Positions 51,961 to 60,255 of a DNA stretch of 64,000 bases are shown piece by piece; within the stretch, counting starts at the first letter, position 1; each line of letters begins with the position of its first letter. The translations under genes and the position numbers were made by a program. The notes beneath the pieces are model-generated. The model was given only the letters and a program-made list of their open reading frames with translations, had not been told where the DNA came from and ran no database searches. This stretch comes from an uncultured Clostridia bacterium (GTDB lineage: Bacteria; Bacillota; Clostridia; Christensenellales; Borkfalkiaceae), in contig CANQBG010000002.1 of NCBI GenBank assembly GCA_947588985.1, forward strand, positions 1 to 64,000, given 5' to 3'.

Positions 51961-52895
51961 CACCGCCTCCCGAACACGAGCGCGCACCAGCCGCCCCGGC
52001 TGCGCTCCTCCAAAAGGCGAAGCCCCTGCGCGGCGTAGGCCTCCGCCACGGCGCCCCGCCGCTCCTCGAGAATGCCCGAGAGCACGACGGTCCCCCCCTC
52101 CTCGAGATGGGCGGGAATGGCGGGCGCGAGCAGCAGGAGCACCTCCGCCGTGATGTTGGCGAGGATGAGGCCGGCCTTCATGGCGGTGTCGTCTAAGAGA
52201 TTGGTCTCGGAGACGGCGACGTCCACGCCGTTTTTGGCGGCATTATGTTTGGCGCTGGCGACGGCGATGGGGTCGATATCGGTGAGATAACAGCCCTTCG
52301 CGCCGAGTTTTTTGGCCGCGATGCCCAAGATCCCGCTTCCGCAGCCCACGTCTAAGGCGACGTCGCCCGCCTTGAGATACTTCTGCATGAGCTCGACGCA
52401 CATCGCCGTCGTCTCGTGTTCCCCCGTGCCGAAGGCCATGTTGGAGTCGAGAAGGATGACCTTCTCTTCGGGCGCGGCACGGTATTCGATCCACTCGGGC
52501 ACGACGACCACCTTCCCCAACCGGATGGGGCGGAAGTGCTTCTTCCAGATCTCGATCCAGTCGTCGCCGTCGATCTCGCGCACGCTCTCCTCGAGGGTGC
52601 CGAAGTCGATCTCCCCCGCGGCGAGCGCCTTCCGCTCGCGGAGGGCGCGCACGATGGCGGGGATCTCCTCCCGCGCGGAGAGCTCCAAAAAGGCCTTGAC
52701 GAGCACGTCGCTGCGGGGCGTCTGCAGGGCGGGGTCGAGGTAGTCCCAATAGATCCCGTGGACGCCCGCCTGCAAAGCGACGACGTCGGCGTAGTCGGAG
52801 ACGGCCACGCCGCCCACGGTGTAGTCCCAGAGGAGGTCCGCGACGAGCTCGCTCGCCTCCGAAGTCGTCCGGATGGTAAGTTCGAGATATTTCAT
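51960..52895 (-). CDS. prmA: Ribosomal protein L11 methyltransferase PrmA
   Basis: 311 residues from the ATG at 52895. N-terminal substrate domain, then the SAM-binding domain: SNMAFGTGEHETTAMCVE, LDVGCGSGILGIAAKKLGA and NITAEVLLLLAP. It trimethylates L11. The -10 TATAAT ends 6 nt before this ATG and no Shine-Dalgarno site exists, so the mRNA is expected to be leaderless; a longer in-frame reading upstream has no support. It is first gene of prmA-rsmE-mtaB-HIT. Confidence 0.95.
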   Translation of the reverse strand: MKYLELTIRTTSEASELVADLLWDYTVGGVAVSDYADVVALQAGVHGIYWDYLDPALQTPRSDVLVKAFLELSAREEIPAIVRALRERKALAAGEIDFGTLEESVREIDGDDWIEIWKKHFRPIRLGKVVVVPEWIEYRAAPEEKVILLDSNMAFGTGEHETTAMCVELMQKYLKAGDVALDVGCGSGILGIAAKKLGAKGCYLTDIDPIAVASAKHNAAKNGVDVAVSETNLLDDTAMKAGLILANITAEVLLLLAPAIPAHLEEGGTVVLSGILEERRGAVAEAYAAQGLRLLEERSRGGWCALVFGRR

Positions 52896-52901
52896 GCCTC
52901 T

Positions 52902-52930
52902 ATTATAATGGATGGCGCGGCGGATGTCAA
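52902..52930 (-). promoter_or_regulatory. prmA operon promoter, leaderless layout
   Basis: On the minus strand TTGACA (52925-52930), 17 nt spacer, TATAAT (52902-52907), then AGAGGC and ATG. Full consensus; the start point falls on or beside the start codon. Confidence 0.9.
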
Positions 52931-52979
52931 GGATTTGCAAAAGACGCGCCCGAAATGCCCGAAATCTCGCAATCCCCCC

Positions 52980-53008
52980 TTGCAAAGTAAAAAAAATTGT
53001 GCTATAAT
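52980..53008 (+). promoter_or_regulatory. Promoter of the purine permease gene
   Basis: TTGCAA (52980-52985), 17 nt spacer ending TGC, TATAAT (53003-53008), an extended -10. It faces away from the prmA promoter. No purine riboswitch is visible in the short leader. Confidence 0.8.
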
Positions 53009-53037
53009 ACGGGTAATATCTCATTGCAGAGGAATGT

Positions 53038-54543
53038 ATGAAACGACACCGCGCGCCCCACGGCTCCCCGGAAGGGAGCGCCTCCCCCTCAAAACGCGGC
53101 TTTCTCGGCCGGCTCGACGCCTTCTTCGGCATCACGGCCGCAGGGTCCGACTTCAAACGGGAGATCTTAGCCGGGCTCACCACCTTCACGGCCATGGTCT
53201 ATATCCTCATGGCCAATTCCGAGATGTTCGCAAAAGTCATCCCGGCGGAAAACGCCGCCGCGGCCTACGGCGCCGCCTACCTCGCCACGGCGATCGGAGC
53301 CGTCGCGGGGACGATGCTCATGGCCTTCTTCGCCAAAATGCCCCTCGCGCAGGCCTCCGGCATGGGCATCAACGCCTTTATCGTCTACTCGCTCATCCTC
53401 GGCGGGACGGGTCTCACCTATGCCAACTGCATGGCGATCACCCTCCTCAACGGCGCCCTCTTCCTCATCCTCACCCTCACGGGAGTGCGCAAGCGGATCT
53501 TCGAGGCCATCCCCGCGGGCATCCGCCACGCCATCCCCATCGGGATCGGGCTCTTCATCGCCTTTGTGGGGTTGCAGGACGCGGGCGTCATCACCGCCGA
53601 TCCCTCCACCCTCGTCACTCTCGTCTCCTTCAACCTCCTCGGCACGAACACCTATTTCAACATGGTCGGCGCGCTCGTCGCCCTCCTCGGCGTCGTCGCC
53701 ATCGCCGCCTTCGCGAAGAAGAACGTGAAGGGCGGGCTCTTTTGGGGCATTCTCGGCTCTACGGCGCTTTACTATGCCCTCACCGGCATCGGCGCGGCCT
53801 GCGGGTCCGTCGCGTGCAGGGAGTTTTACGGGAGCTTCACCCTCACCGACCCCTTCTCCGCCTTCGCCGCGTGGGGGAAGCACTCCTTTGCGGCCGTCTT
53901 TACGCAGGGCTTCGATTTCAGCGGCTACCTCGGCACGCCGGGCAACAATGCGGGCACGCTCGCCGTCCTTCTCGTCACCTCCGAGCTCTCCCTCTGCATG
54001 ATCGGCATGTTCGACACGGTGGGCACGCTCTACGGCGCATGCTCCAAGGGCAACCTGCTCGATGAGCGGGGCGTTCCCCTCCGCATGGAACGCATGATGC
54101 TCACCGATTCCATCGCTACCTGCGTGGGCGCGGTGGCGGGGACCTCCACCGTGATCACCTTCGTGGAGTCCTCCTCGGGCGTCGCGGCGGGCGGAAAGAC
54201 GGGGTTCACCGCCTTCACGGCGGGGCTTCTCTTCTTAGCCGCCATGCTGCTCTCCCCCATCGCACGGCTCATCCCCGCCCCTGCGACGGCGGCCGCGCTC
54301 ATCTGGATCGGCGTGCAGATGATGTCCTCCGTCACCAAGATCGATTGGGAGGACCCCGCCGACGCCGCCGTGGCCTTCCTCTCCTTCCTCGTGATGCTGC
54401 TCGGCTACTCCATCGCCAAGGGGATCGGCATCGGCATCCTCGCCTATATCCTCATCATGCTCGTCACGGGGAACGCAAAGAAGGTGCCCGTGCCCACCTA
54501 TCTCATCGGCGCGCTCTTTCTCGCCACCTTCCTCCTGACATAA
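53038..54543 (+). CDS. AzgA/NCS2-type nucleobase permease (guanine/hypoxanthine/adenine)
   Basis: 501 residues with about 12-14 membrane segments. The start of the transport domain FFGITAAGSDFKREILAGLTTF, MPLAQASGMGINAF, and FDTVGTLYGACSKGNLLDE with GTSTVITFVESSSGVAAGGKTG are hallmarks of the AzgA branch of purine transporters. It imports purine bases by proton symport. The ribosome site GAGGAATGT is near ATG 53038. It stands alone, divergent from prmA. Confidence 0.93.
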   Translation: MKRHRAPHGSPEGSASPSKRGFLGRLDAFFGITAAGSDFKREILAGLTTFTAMVYILMANSEMFAKVIPAENAAAAYGAAYLATAIGAVAGTMLMAFFAKMPLAQASGMGINAFIVYSLILGGTGLTYANCMAITLLNGALFLILTLTGVRKRIFEAIPAGIRHAIPIGIGLFIAFVGLQDAGVITADPSTLVTLVSFNLLGTNTYFNMVGALVALLGVVAIAAFAKKNVKGGLFWGILGSTALYYALTGIGAACGSVACREFYGSFTLTDPFSAFAAWGKHSFAAVFTQGFDFSGYLGTPGNNAGTLAVLLVTSELSLCMIGMFDTVGTLYGACSKGNLLDERGVPLRMERMMLTDSIATCVGAVAGTSTVITFVESSSGVAAGGKTGFTAFTAGLLFLAAMLLSPIARLIPAPATAAALIWIGVQMMSSVTKIDWEDPADAAVAFLSFLVMLLGYSIAKGIGIGILAYILIMLVTGNAKKVPVPTYLIGALFLATFLLT

Positions 54544-54565
54544 AAAAACGGCGCATCGCTCGCCG
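54541..54565 (-). terminator. Terminator-like hairpin after the permease gene
   Basis: ACGGCG/CGCCGT arms (54548-54566 region) with seven T on the minus strand. A second, 12-bp perfect hairpin (TGTCCCCGGCGC / GCGCCGGGGACA) is at 54640-54671. One or both end the cyclophilin transcript coming from the right. Confidence 0.55.
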
Positions 54566-54718
54566 TGTAGAAGAAATCGGGGCCACCCATGTGCGAAACA
54601 GACCCATTCGAATCGCATTTTGATCCCAAGATAGCACACTGTCCCCGGCGCGAAAGGCTGCGCCGGGGACAGGATCTTATTGGAAGAAGTTCGCTCTTCC
54701 GCCCCGAAGGGGAGAGGA

Positions 54719-55645
54719 TCAATACTTGGTCACTTTGACCGATTTGATGAGGATGGGCATCTCGATCGGCGTCTCGAAGGTGGCCGTGTAGGCGCTCTTG
54801 CGGACGCTCTCGAAGGGCTCGTATTGGTTGAGCGGCACGTTTTCCTGCGTCGTCGTGAAGGAGAACTCGTCCTCCTCGCTGTGCTCCCCAATGTAATCGC
54901 TGATGGCGAGGAGCAGACCGTTTTGGAGCTGGCCCTCATAGTCCTTCGCCATGCCGAACACGCAGTATTTCTCCGCGAGGTCGTAATTGGGGGCGCTGCT
55001 CGGGGAGAGATAGGTGTAGAAGAGGGACGTCGCGCTGTTCATGACGTAGTTCTCGTATTGGAGCGCCTTCCCATCCGTGGCCTTGCCGCCGTCCGCACGG
55101 GCGATCGTCACCTTGTCGGTGATCTTGTCGCCCTTGTCGGAATAATACATGACGAGCGCGCCCTGCCTGTGGTCGTACTCGCGGCCATACTCATTCTGCA
55201 CCTTGCCCGCCTGTTCGCCATAGACGGTGTAGAGCCCTTCGCCCTTGTCGGGCGCAATTTGGGTGCCCGCCGTCCGCCAGACGGACTGCGTGAAGGTGAT
55301 CCCCTTCTCCTCCTCGAGGGCGCGGACTTCCGTGAAATAGTCCACTTCGCGGAGCTCGTCGTTTTCGAGCTTATAGCCGCCCGTGTAGAGGAAGTTGGCG
55401 TCATAGTCGTGGATGCACATGCCCTCGTAGTAGCCCGCGTCGGCAAGCTCGATGAAGTGCTTCACCGTCTGCGGAGCGTCGGTGCGGGAGAGGACATAGT
55501 CCACGGCATAGTCCTTGCCGTTGAACGAATAGGTGATGGTGAGCTCGGGGTTGGTCGTCGTACAGCCGGAAAACGCCATGAGCACGCCCGCGGAGAGGGC
55601 GACGGTCAGGGCGACGGCGCCCATTTTGAAGAATTTCTTATTCAC
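54719..55645 (-). CDS. Cyclophilin-type peptidyl-prolyl isomerase, lipoprotein
   Basis: 308 residues, GTG start with AGGAGG upstream. Lipoprotein signal with lipobox AFSGC (Cys ~28). The isomerase fold starts at DAPQTVKHFIELADAGYYEGMCIHDYDANFLYTGG, split here as a family match; the usual FHR arginine is replaced (IHDYD), so catalytic activity may be low. Acidic inserts make it longer than the ~165-residue core. It likely acts on exported proteins at the outer face of the membrane. Confidence 0.82.
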   Translation of the reverse strand: MNKKFFKMGAVALTVALSAGVLMAFSGCTTTNPELTITYSFNGKDYAVDYVLSRTDAPQTVKHFIELADAGYYEGMCIHDYDANFLYTGGYKLENDELREVDYFTEVRALEEEKGITFTQSVWRTAGTQIAPDKGEGLYTVYGEQAGKVQNEYGREYDHRQGALVMYYSDKGDKITDKVTIARADGGKATDGKALQYENYVMNSATSLFYTYLSPSSAPNYDLAEKYCVFGMAKDYEGQLQNGLLLAISDYIGEHSEEDEFSFTTTQENVPLNQYEPFESVRKSAYTATFETPIEMPILIKSVKVTKY

Positions 55646-55815
55646 AAACAGCCTCCTGAATGTCTCGATAGGAATACACTCCTATTTTACCCGTATTTTT
55701 TCCATCCGTCAAGTGCTTTCGGCGGATTCTCGGTGAAAATTGTGTTATGAACGCAAAAATCCGCCCATAAAGCGCGCCCCTTCGGCGGACGTGCCGCCTT
55801 TCCGCGGCTCGGGTT

Positions 55816-55890
55816 TTATTTGGTGAGATAGGATTTCCCATCCCGCGCGGGGAGTTTCAGTTGTTTACAAATTGTAATCAACTGACCCAT
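55816..55890 (-). CDS. Possible 24-residue ORF downstream of mreB
   Basis: It encodes a short peptide starting MGQLITICKQLKLP and ending GKSYLTK. AAAGGAGGGG stands close before the ATG. The 27-base near-palindrome CAGTTG...CAACTG (55858-55884) overlaps its first codons, so the site may be regulatory rather than coding. It lies beyond the mreB terminator with no promoter found. Confidence 0.3.
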   Translation of the reverse strand: MGQLITICKQLKLPARDGKSYLTK

Positions 55891-55930
55891 CCCCTCCTTT
55901 GGCGGGATGGCGCACGCGCGAGCGCGTAGG

Positions 55931-55955
55931 AAAAAGCCCCCCGAGGAGGGAGGGC
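55931..55955 (-). terminator. gppA-maf-mreB terminator
   Basis: GCCCTCC pairs with GGGGGGC (one G-T pair) on the minus strand, followed by five T (A at 55931-55935). The rest of the 315-base gap to the cyclophilin gene holds the palindrome at 55858-55884 and nothing else I can support. Confidence 0.75.
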
Positions 55956-55960
55956 ATAGG

Positions 55961-56950
55961 TTATGCGGGGAGGGTGAGTTTTTTGAGAAGGACGGGGGAG
56001 CCGATGACGCGGCCGCCGCCGAGCACCACCGCCGTGTGGACGTCCGTGGCGAGATGGGCCTCCATGTTGAGCTTCTCCGAGAAGTAGTCGGCAAACCCCG
56101 CGAGGGCGCATACGCCGCCGGAGAGGTAGATCCCGTTCTTTTTGAGGGAGGCGGAGACCTCGGCCGCCACCTTGCTCATAAGGCGCTCGGAGTAGGAGAT
56201 GGCCGCGTCCACGATCTTGCGGATGGGGGGAAGAATGTCGCCCGAAGTCACCGTCACCGCGCGCGGGCGGCCCGTCTTGAGGTCGCGCCCGTTGACGACG
56301 GTGCTCTGGTTGTCCCCCGCGAGCAGGCTGCCCACGGCGATCTTGAGGCGTTCGCTCGAGAGGAGGCCGAGCTTGAGGTCGTAGGTCTCGGCCACTTCAT
56401 CGATGATGCCCACGTCCATATTGTTGCCGCCGATGGCCAAATTGACGCCCGCGATCATGCCGTCGAGGGAGAAGATGGCGGCGGACGTCTTGCCGGCGCC
56501 GAAGTCGAGGGCGAAGATGGGGTTGGAATCGGAGAGGGGCACGTCTTGCCCGAGGGCGACGAGGAAGGGCGTGGGGACAAAGGAGACGCGGGTGACGCCC
56601 ACGGCCTTGGCGACGCGGTAATACCCCTCCTGCGCCTCGGGACGGATGCCCACGGGCACGCAGAAGAGCACTTCCATGGAGAAAGCGCGCCGCACGACTT
56701 TGCTCAAAAAGTATTCGAGCAGGGCCGCGGCATACCGCTCCTGCACGATCTCGCCCTCCGCGATGGGAAAGATGAGCTCGGTGAGTTCGCCCGTCTTGCC
56801 GAGCAGACGCTTGGCGTCGTCGCCATAGGCGCGGATCTCCTTCGTCTCACGGGAGACGGCGAGGCAGGTGGCCTCTGCGAGCACGATCCCGTAGCCGATG
56901 CGATAGATTTTCGTGACCGACGTTCCGAAGTCGATCGCAAGCTTCAACAT
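55961..56950 (-). CDS. mreB: Rod shape-determining protein, MreB/Mbl-like
   Basis: 329 residues from the ATG at 56950 (TGGAGGAA upstream). Actin-fold motifs: phosphate 1 AIDFGTSVTKIYR, phosphate 2 FALDFGAGKTSAAIFSLDG, adenosine LSGGVCALAGFADYFSEKL, with IGGNNMDVGIIDEV between. The signatures differ somewhat from classical MreB (DLGTANT), so a divergent paralogue is possible. It organises lateral wall synthesis. It overlaps maf by 7 nt; mreC/mreD do not follow. Confidence 0.85.
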   Translation of the reverse strand: MLKLAIDFGTSVTKIYRIGYGIVLAEATCLAVSRETKEIRAYGDDAKRLLGKTGELTELIFPIAEGEIVQERYAAALLEYFLSKVVRRAFSMEVLFCVPVGIRPEAQEGYYRVAKAVGVTRVSFVPTPFLVALGQDVPLSDSNPIFALDFGAGKTSAAIFSLDGMIAGVNLAIGGNNMDVGIIDEVAETYDLKLGLLSSERLKIAVGSLLAGDNQSTVVNGRDLKTGRPRAVTVTSGDILPPIRKIVDAAISYSERLMSKVAAEVSASLKKNGIYLSGGVCALAGFADYFSEKLNMEAHLATDVHTAVVLGGGRVIGSPVLLKKLTLPA

Positions 56951-57501
56951 AGCGTTCCTCCATGTATGGTCGCGAGCATGGTACCCACCTCTTCGGTCGG
57001 AAGGCCCACAACGTTGGTATAACTCCCCTCGATCCGCTCCACGAGCGGATACCCGTCCTGAATGCCGTATGCCCCCGCCTTGCCCTGCCAGAGGCCGCTT
57101 TCGAGATAGGCAAAGAGCACCTCCTCCCCGAGGGACGCGAACGTCACTTGGGTCGCGGCGACGCATTCCCGCCGCCCGTGTGCGGAGAGCACGCAGACGC
57201 CCGTATACACGGTGTGCGTCTTGCCCGAGAGCCGGCGAAGCATGCGCTCCGCGTCCGCGCGGTCCTTTGGCTTTCCGAGGGCCTCCCCCTCCGAAGCGAC
57301 CACGGTATCCGCGCCGAGCACGACGTCGCCTTTGTGGCGCGAAAAGACGTCCTCCGCCTTCCCGCGGGCGTTGAGAAGGGCCTCCTCGTCGGGGGCAAGG
57401 CCGCTCTTCTCCGGAAAATCGGAGGGCTCGACTGCAAACGCGTAGCCGAGCTCCCGTAAAAGTTCCCGCCTGCGCGGGGAATTGGATGCGAGGATCAACA
57501 T
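56944..57501 (-). CDS. maf: Maf family nucleoside triphosphate pyrophosphatase
   Basis: 185 residues. The start LILASNSPRRRELLREL is the family signature; GADTVVASEGEALGKPKD and GAYGIQDGYPLVERIEGSY follow. It removes non-canonical or modified NTPs and is linked to septum formation. No Shine-Dalgarno site is visible at 57501. It lies between gppA and mreB, a common maf-mre order. Confidence 0.94.
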   Translation of the reverse strand: MLILASNSPRRRELLRELGYAFAVEPSDFPEKSGLAPDEEALLNARGKAEDVFSRHKGDVVLGADTVVASEGEALGKPKDRADAERMLRRLSGKTHTVYTGVCVLSAHGRRECVAATQVTFASLGEEVLFAYLESGLWQGKAGAYGIQDGYPLVERIEGSYTNVVGLPTEEVGTMLATIHGGTLC

Positions 57502-57575
57502 GGCGATATCGGGGGTACAAAGGGGTATCAGACAGAAAACGGGCATACCATGTCTGAAGAGGAGGATTCAAAAAC

Positions 57576-59087
57576 TCAAAGGATCTCGAGATTTTTCCGG
57601 AAGGTGCGCTTGAATTCCGCGCCCGCCTTGGCGGCCTGACGGAGCTCGAGCGTCGCATCGCCCGCGAGCTCCGTTTTCATGATGACGGAGTCGCCCAACA
57701 CGTCGCAGTTGATCCCCTTCACCATGCCGAGGCCGCTCCTGTCGAGGCTCTCCGCTATGCGGAGGAGCACGCCGAGCTTTCTCACCACGTCGAGGTCCTC
57801 GTCCGTGACGATGTCGCGGTAGCGGTTCCAATCGGCGGGGAGGAGGTCCTCCTTCCGATGGCAGCCCGCCACGAAGGCGGCGAGCACGATCTCCCGGTGC
57901 GTCGCCCCATAGATGCCGCTGTTCAAGATCATGTAGCGGCTGTGCTTCTGATGGTTATAATACCGCACGCGCAGCCCGCAGTCGTGCAGGCTCGCCGCGA
58001 TCTTGAGCACTTTTAAGTAAATGCGCGGGAACTTGTGCAGGACGCGCAACTGTTTGAAGAGCTGAATGGCGAGATGGACGACGTTCTCCACATGCTTTTC
58101 GTTGCACCCGTAGTATGTGACGAGGGTGGAAAGGGAATAAGAGAGCACGTCGGAGATGGGCCGCTCCACCGTCATGGGGATGGCCATGTTGAACATGATG
58201 CCCTCGCGGAGGCCGCAGCCGCTCAGCGTGAAGCCGTCGATGTGGAGGTAGTCCGTGAACGCCTTGATGATGGCGAGCGCGGCGGGCATGATGTCGGCCC
58301 GTTCGGGGGAGAGCCCGCGGATGCGCTTGCGCTTCTCCACGTCTAAAACGCGCACCATCTCATAGACGGAGGTGAAGTCCTCCGTGGTGAAGGCATAGTT
58401 GTGCACCGTGTTGAGCGGATACTTGCGCACGATGCGGTTGATCTTATAGAGGTTGCGGAAGGACCCGCCCACGCCGATCATCTGCGTGTCGGGATCGACC
58501 TCCGAGAGCCATTCGATCTTCTTGAACTGCTCGGTGAAGAACTCCTCGATGCGCGCCGTCTGCTCCTCGGGCGTGCCGTCGTCCGCGAAGAGATCGGTGA
58601 GCGTCACCGCGCCGAAGGCGAGCGTCGCGAAGTTCAGGATGGAGCGGCGGTTGTAGTAGATGATCTTGGTGCTGCCGCCGCCGATCTCGAGGATGATGCC
58701 CTTGGGGATATCCATCGAGTTGATGACGCCGCGATAGACGAGCGTGGCCTCCTCTTCCTCCGAGAGCACGTCCACGCGGATGCCGCAGGACGCCTGGATC
58801 TCATCGAGAAAGGACCGCTGGTTCTTGGCACGGCGAACGGCCGCCGTCGCAACGGCGATGATCTGGTCGACGCCCGAAGCGTCGCACAGCCGCTTAAACA
58901 TCTTTAAGGTCTTGATGGTCTCCGATACGCGTTGCGGCTTCAGAAAGCCGTCCCTGTCCATATCTTGTCCGAGGCGCACGCTCTCCTTGAGCTCGTCCTC
59001 CACCATAAAGTGCCCGTCCCCGAACATCTGCACGATCACGAGCCGCGCGGAATTGGAACCCAGGTCTATGATGCCGATTTTTTCCAT
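57576..59087 (-). CDS. Exopolyphosphatase/guanosine pentaphosphate phosphohydrolase (Ppx/GppA)
   Basis: 503 residues. The actin-like Ppx/GppA domain has IDLGSNSARLVIVQ, ATAAVRRAKN and LEIGGGSTKI; a C-terminal HD-type helical domain (~320-500) has LHDCGLRVRYYNHQKHS. It hydrolyses polyphosphate and/or pppGpp. AAAGGAGA precedes ATG. It is the first gene of the gppA-maf-mreB group; the 74 nt gap to maf contains an ACCATGTCTG motif copy. Confidence 0.92.
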   Translation of the reverse strand: MEKIGIIDLGSNSARLVIVQMFGDGHFMVEDELKESVRLGQDMDRDGFLKPQRVSETIKTLKMFKRLCDASGVDQIIAVATAAVRRAKNQRSFLDEIQASCGIRVDVLSEEEEATLVYRGVINSMDIPKGIILEIGGGSTKIIYYNRRSILNFATLAFGAVTLTDLFADDGTPEEQTARIEEFFTEQFKKIEWLSEVDPDTQMIGVGGSFRNLYKINRIVRKYPLNTVHNYAFTTEDFTSVYEMVRVLDVEKRKRIRGLSPERADIMPAALAIIKAFTDYLHIDGFTLSGCGLREGIMFNMAIPMTVERPISDVLSYSLSTLVTYYGCNEKHVENVVHLAIQLFKQLRVLHKFPRIYLKVLKIAASLHDCGLRVRYYNHQKHSRYMILNSGIYGATHREIVLAAFVAGCHRKEDLLPADWNRYRDIVTDEDLDVVRKLGVLLRIAESLDRSGLGMVKGINCDVLGDSVIMKTELAGDATLELRQAAKAGAEFKRTFRKNLEIL

Positions 59088-59303
59088 GTGGATCTCCTTT
59101 CCGTAACCGGCAGACCCTCTCTGCCGGGATCCGAGGTCGTTTCGTTTGACTGCAACTTCGAAAATCGCCCCATTTTTTTACTCTTCGCTATTTTATCACA
59201 CGTTTGCGGTTTTGTCCATACCCTTTTTGAAAATTTTTTCCCTTTTCACAAAAATTTTTCATTGCCGCCCGCATGTCCCCTTTTTATATAGACAATATAT
59301 TTA

Positions 59304-59711
59304 CTATTTATTATAAATATTTCGGGGACGGTCCGTCGGCCGCCCATGGGCGGAGGCGCGCGATTTGTGAAATATTAACACCGCGAGCCCGCACAAAAAG
59401 AGCCCGAAGCCCTGCCGCAGCATCCCCGCGGGAAGATAGGCCGCGGCGAGGGAGGAGAGCACCGAACAGAGCAGCGCGGGGACGATGAGGGCGATTAGGC
59501 CGCGCCGGTCGAGCAGGCCGCCCTTGGCGTGGACGGCGAGGGCGAGCAGCGACATGGGGAGAAAGGAGAGGAGATTGACCCCCTGCGCCGTCCGCTGCGG
59601 CACGCCGAGGACGAGGGTGAGGAGGGGGATGAGCACGGTGCCGCCGCCCATGCCCATTCCCCCGAGGACTCCGCCGAGCACGCCGCAGAGGAGATAGACA
59701 AGAAAGCTCAC
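59304..59711 (-). CDS. TauE/SafE family transporter, C-terminal half
   Basis: 135 residues, four membrane segments, with the family pattern GGVLGGMGMGGGTVLIPLL near the start and a hydrophilic tail. Ordinary TSUP transporters (~250 residues) contain two such halves; here each half is a gene. ATG overlaps the stop of the partner gene (ATGA), so they probably assemble as a heteromer exporting sulfur-containing or carboxylate anions. Confidence 0.82.
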   Translation of the reverse strand: MSFLVYLLCGVLGGVLGGMGMGGGTVLIPLLTLVLGVPQRTAQGVNLLSFLPMSLLALAVHAKGGLLDRRGLIALIVPALLCSVLSSLAAAYLPAGMLRQGFGLFLCGLAVLIFHKSRASAHGRPTDRPRNIYNK

Positions 59712-60055
59712 GGCAGCAGCATCCGGATCCCCGCCGCGAGCATAAGCGCGGCAAAGAGGAAGCTCACGGCGCGCCCCGAGACGTGCGGCAGAAGGCGTGC
59801 GCCCAAAAGTCCGCCCCCGAGCACGCCGAGGGAGACGGGTATCAATACGGCGAGCGGGACGGCCCCCTCGAAGAGATAGACGGCCGCGCTCACGGCCGAA
59901 GCGGGGAGGATGACGGAGAGGGCGGTGGCATGCGCGATGTGCGCGGGCCGCCCCATGCCCTCGAGCAGGGGTACGGCGATCATGCCGCCCCCGCCGCCGA
60001 AGAGTCCGTTTGCGATCCCCACGGCCGCTCCGCCGAGAATGGCTTTGAAATTCAT
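59708..60055 (-). CDS. TauE/SafE family transporter, N-terminal half
   Basis: 115 residues from the ATG at 60055; four membrane segments with GIANGLFGGGGGMIAVPLLE at the start, the repeat signature of the TSUP family. An ATG 15 codons upstream is also in frame, and neither start has a strong ribosome site. It is the first gene of the split pair. Confidence 0.8.
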   Translation of the reverse strand: MNFKAILGGAAVGIANGLFGGGGGMIAVPLLEGMGRPAHIAHATALSVILPASAVSAAVYLFEGAVPLAVLIPVSLGVLGGGLLGARLLPHVSGRAVSFLFAALMLAAGIRMLLP

Positions 60056-60255
60056 ATGTACGCCGCCCGCTTTGCGAAAAATTGCGGCGGATCGCATGAA
60101 AAGTATGTGTAAGCGGAAAAAAAATTTACCTTTTTTGACGATAGGCCGCGAAACCGCTTGCAACTCAACTTGATTTGTATTAAAATGGAAAGGTATTGTA
60201 AGAAAAATCTCGGCCCCTCCGGAATTTCCGTCGGCGGCCACAGTAGGTGTTAAGT

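Noticed and set aside
54640-54671. 12-bp perfect hairpin as a plus-strand terminator of the permease
   Set aside because: No T run follows on the plus strand, and it lies ~100 nt beyond the gene; it is kept only as a possible minus-strand element.
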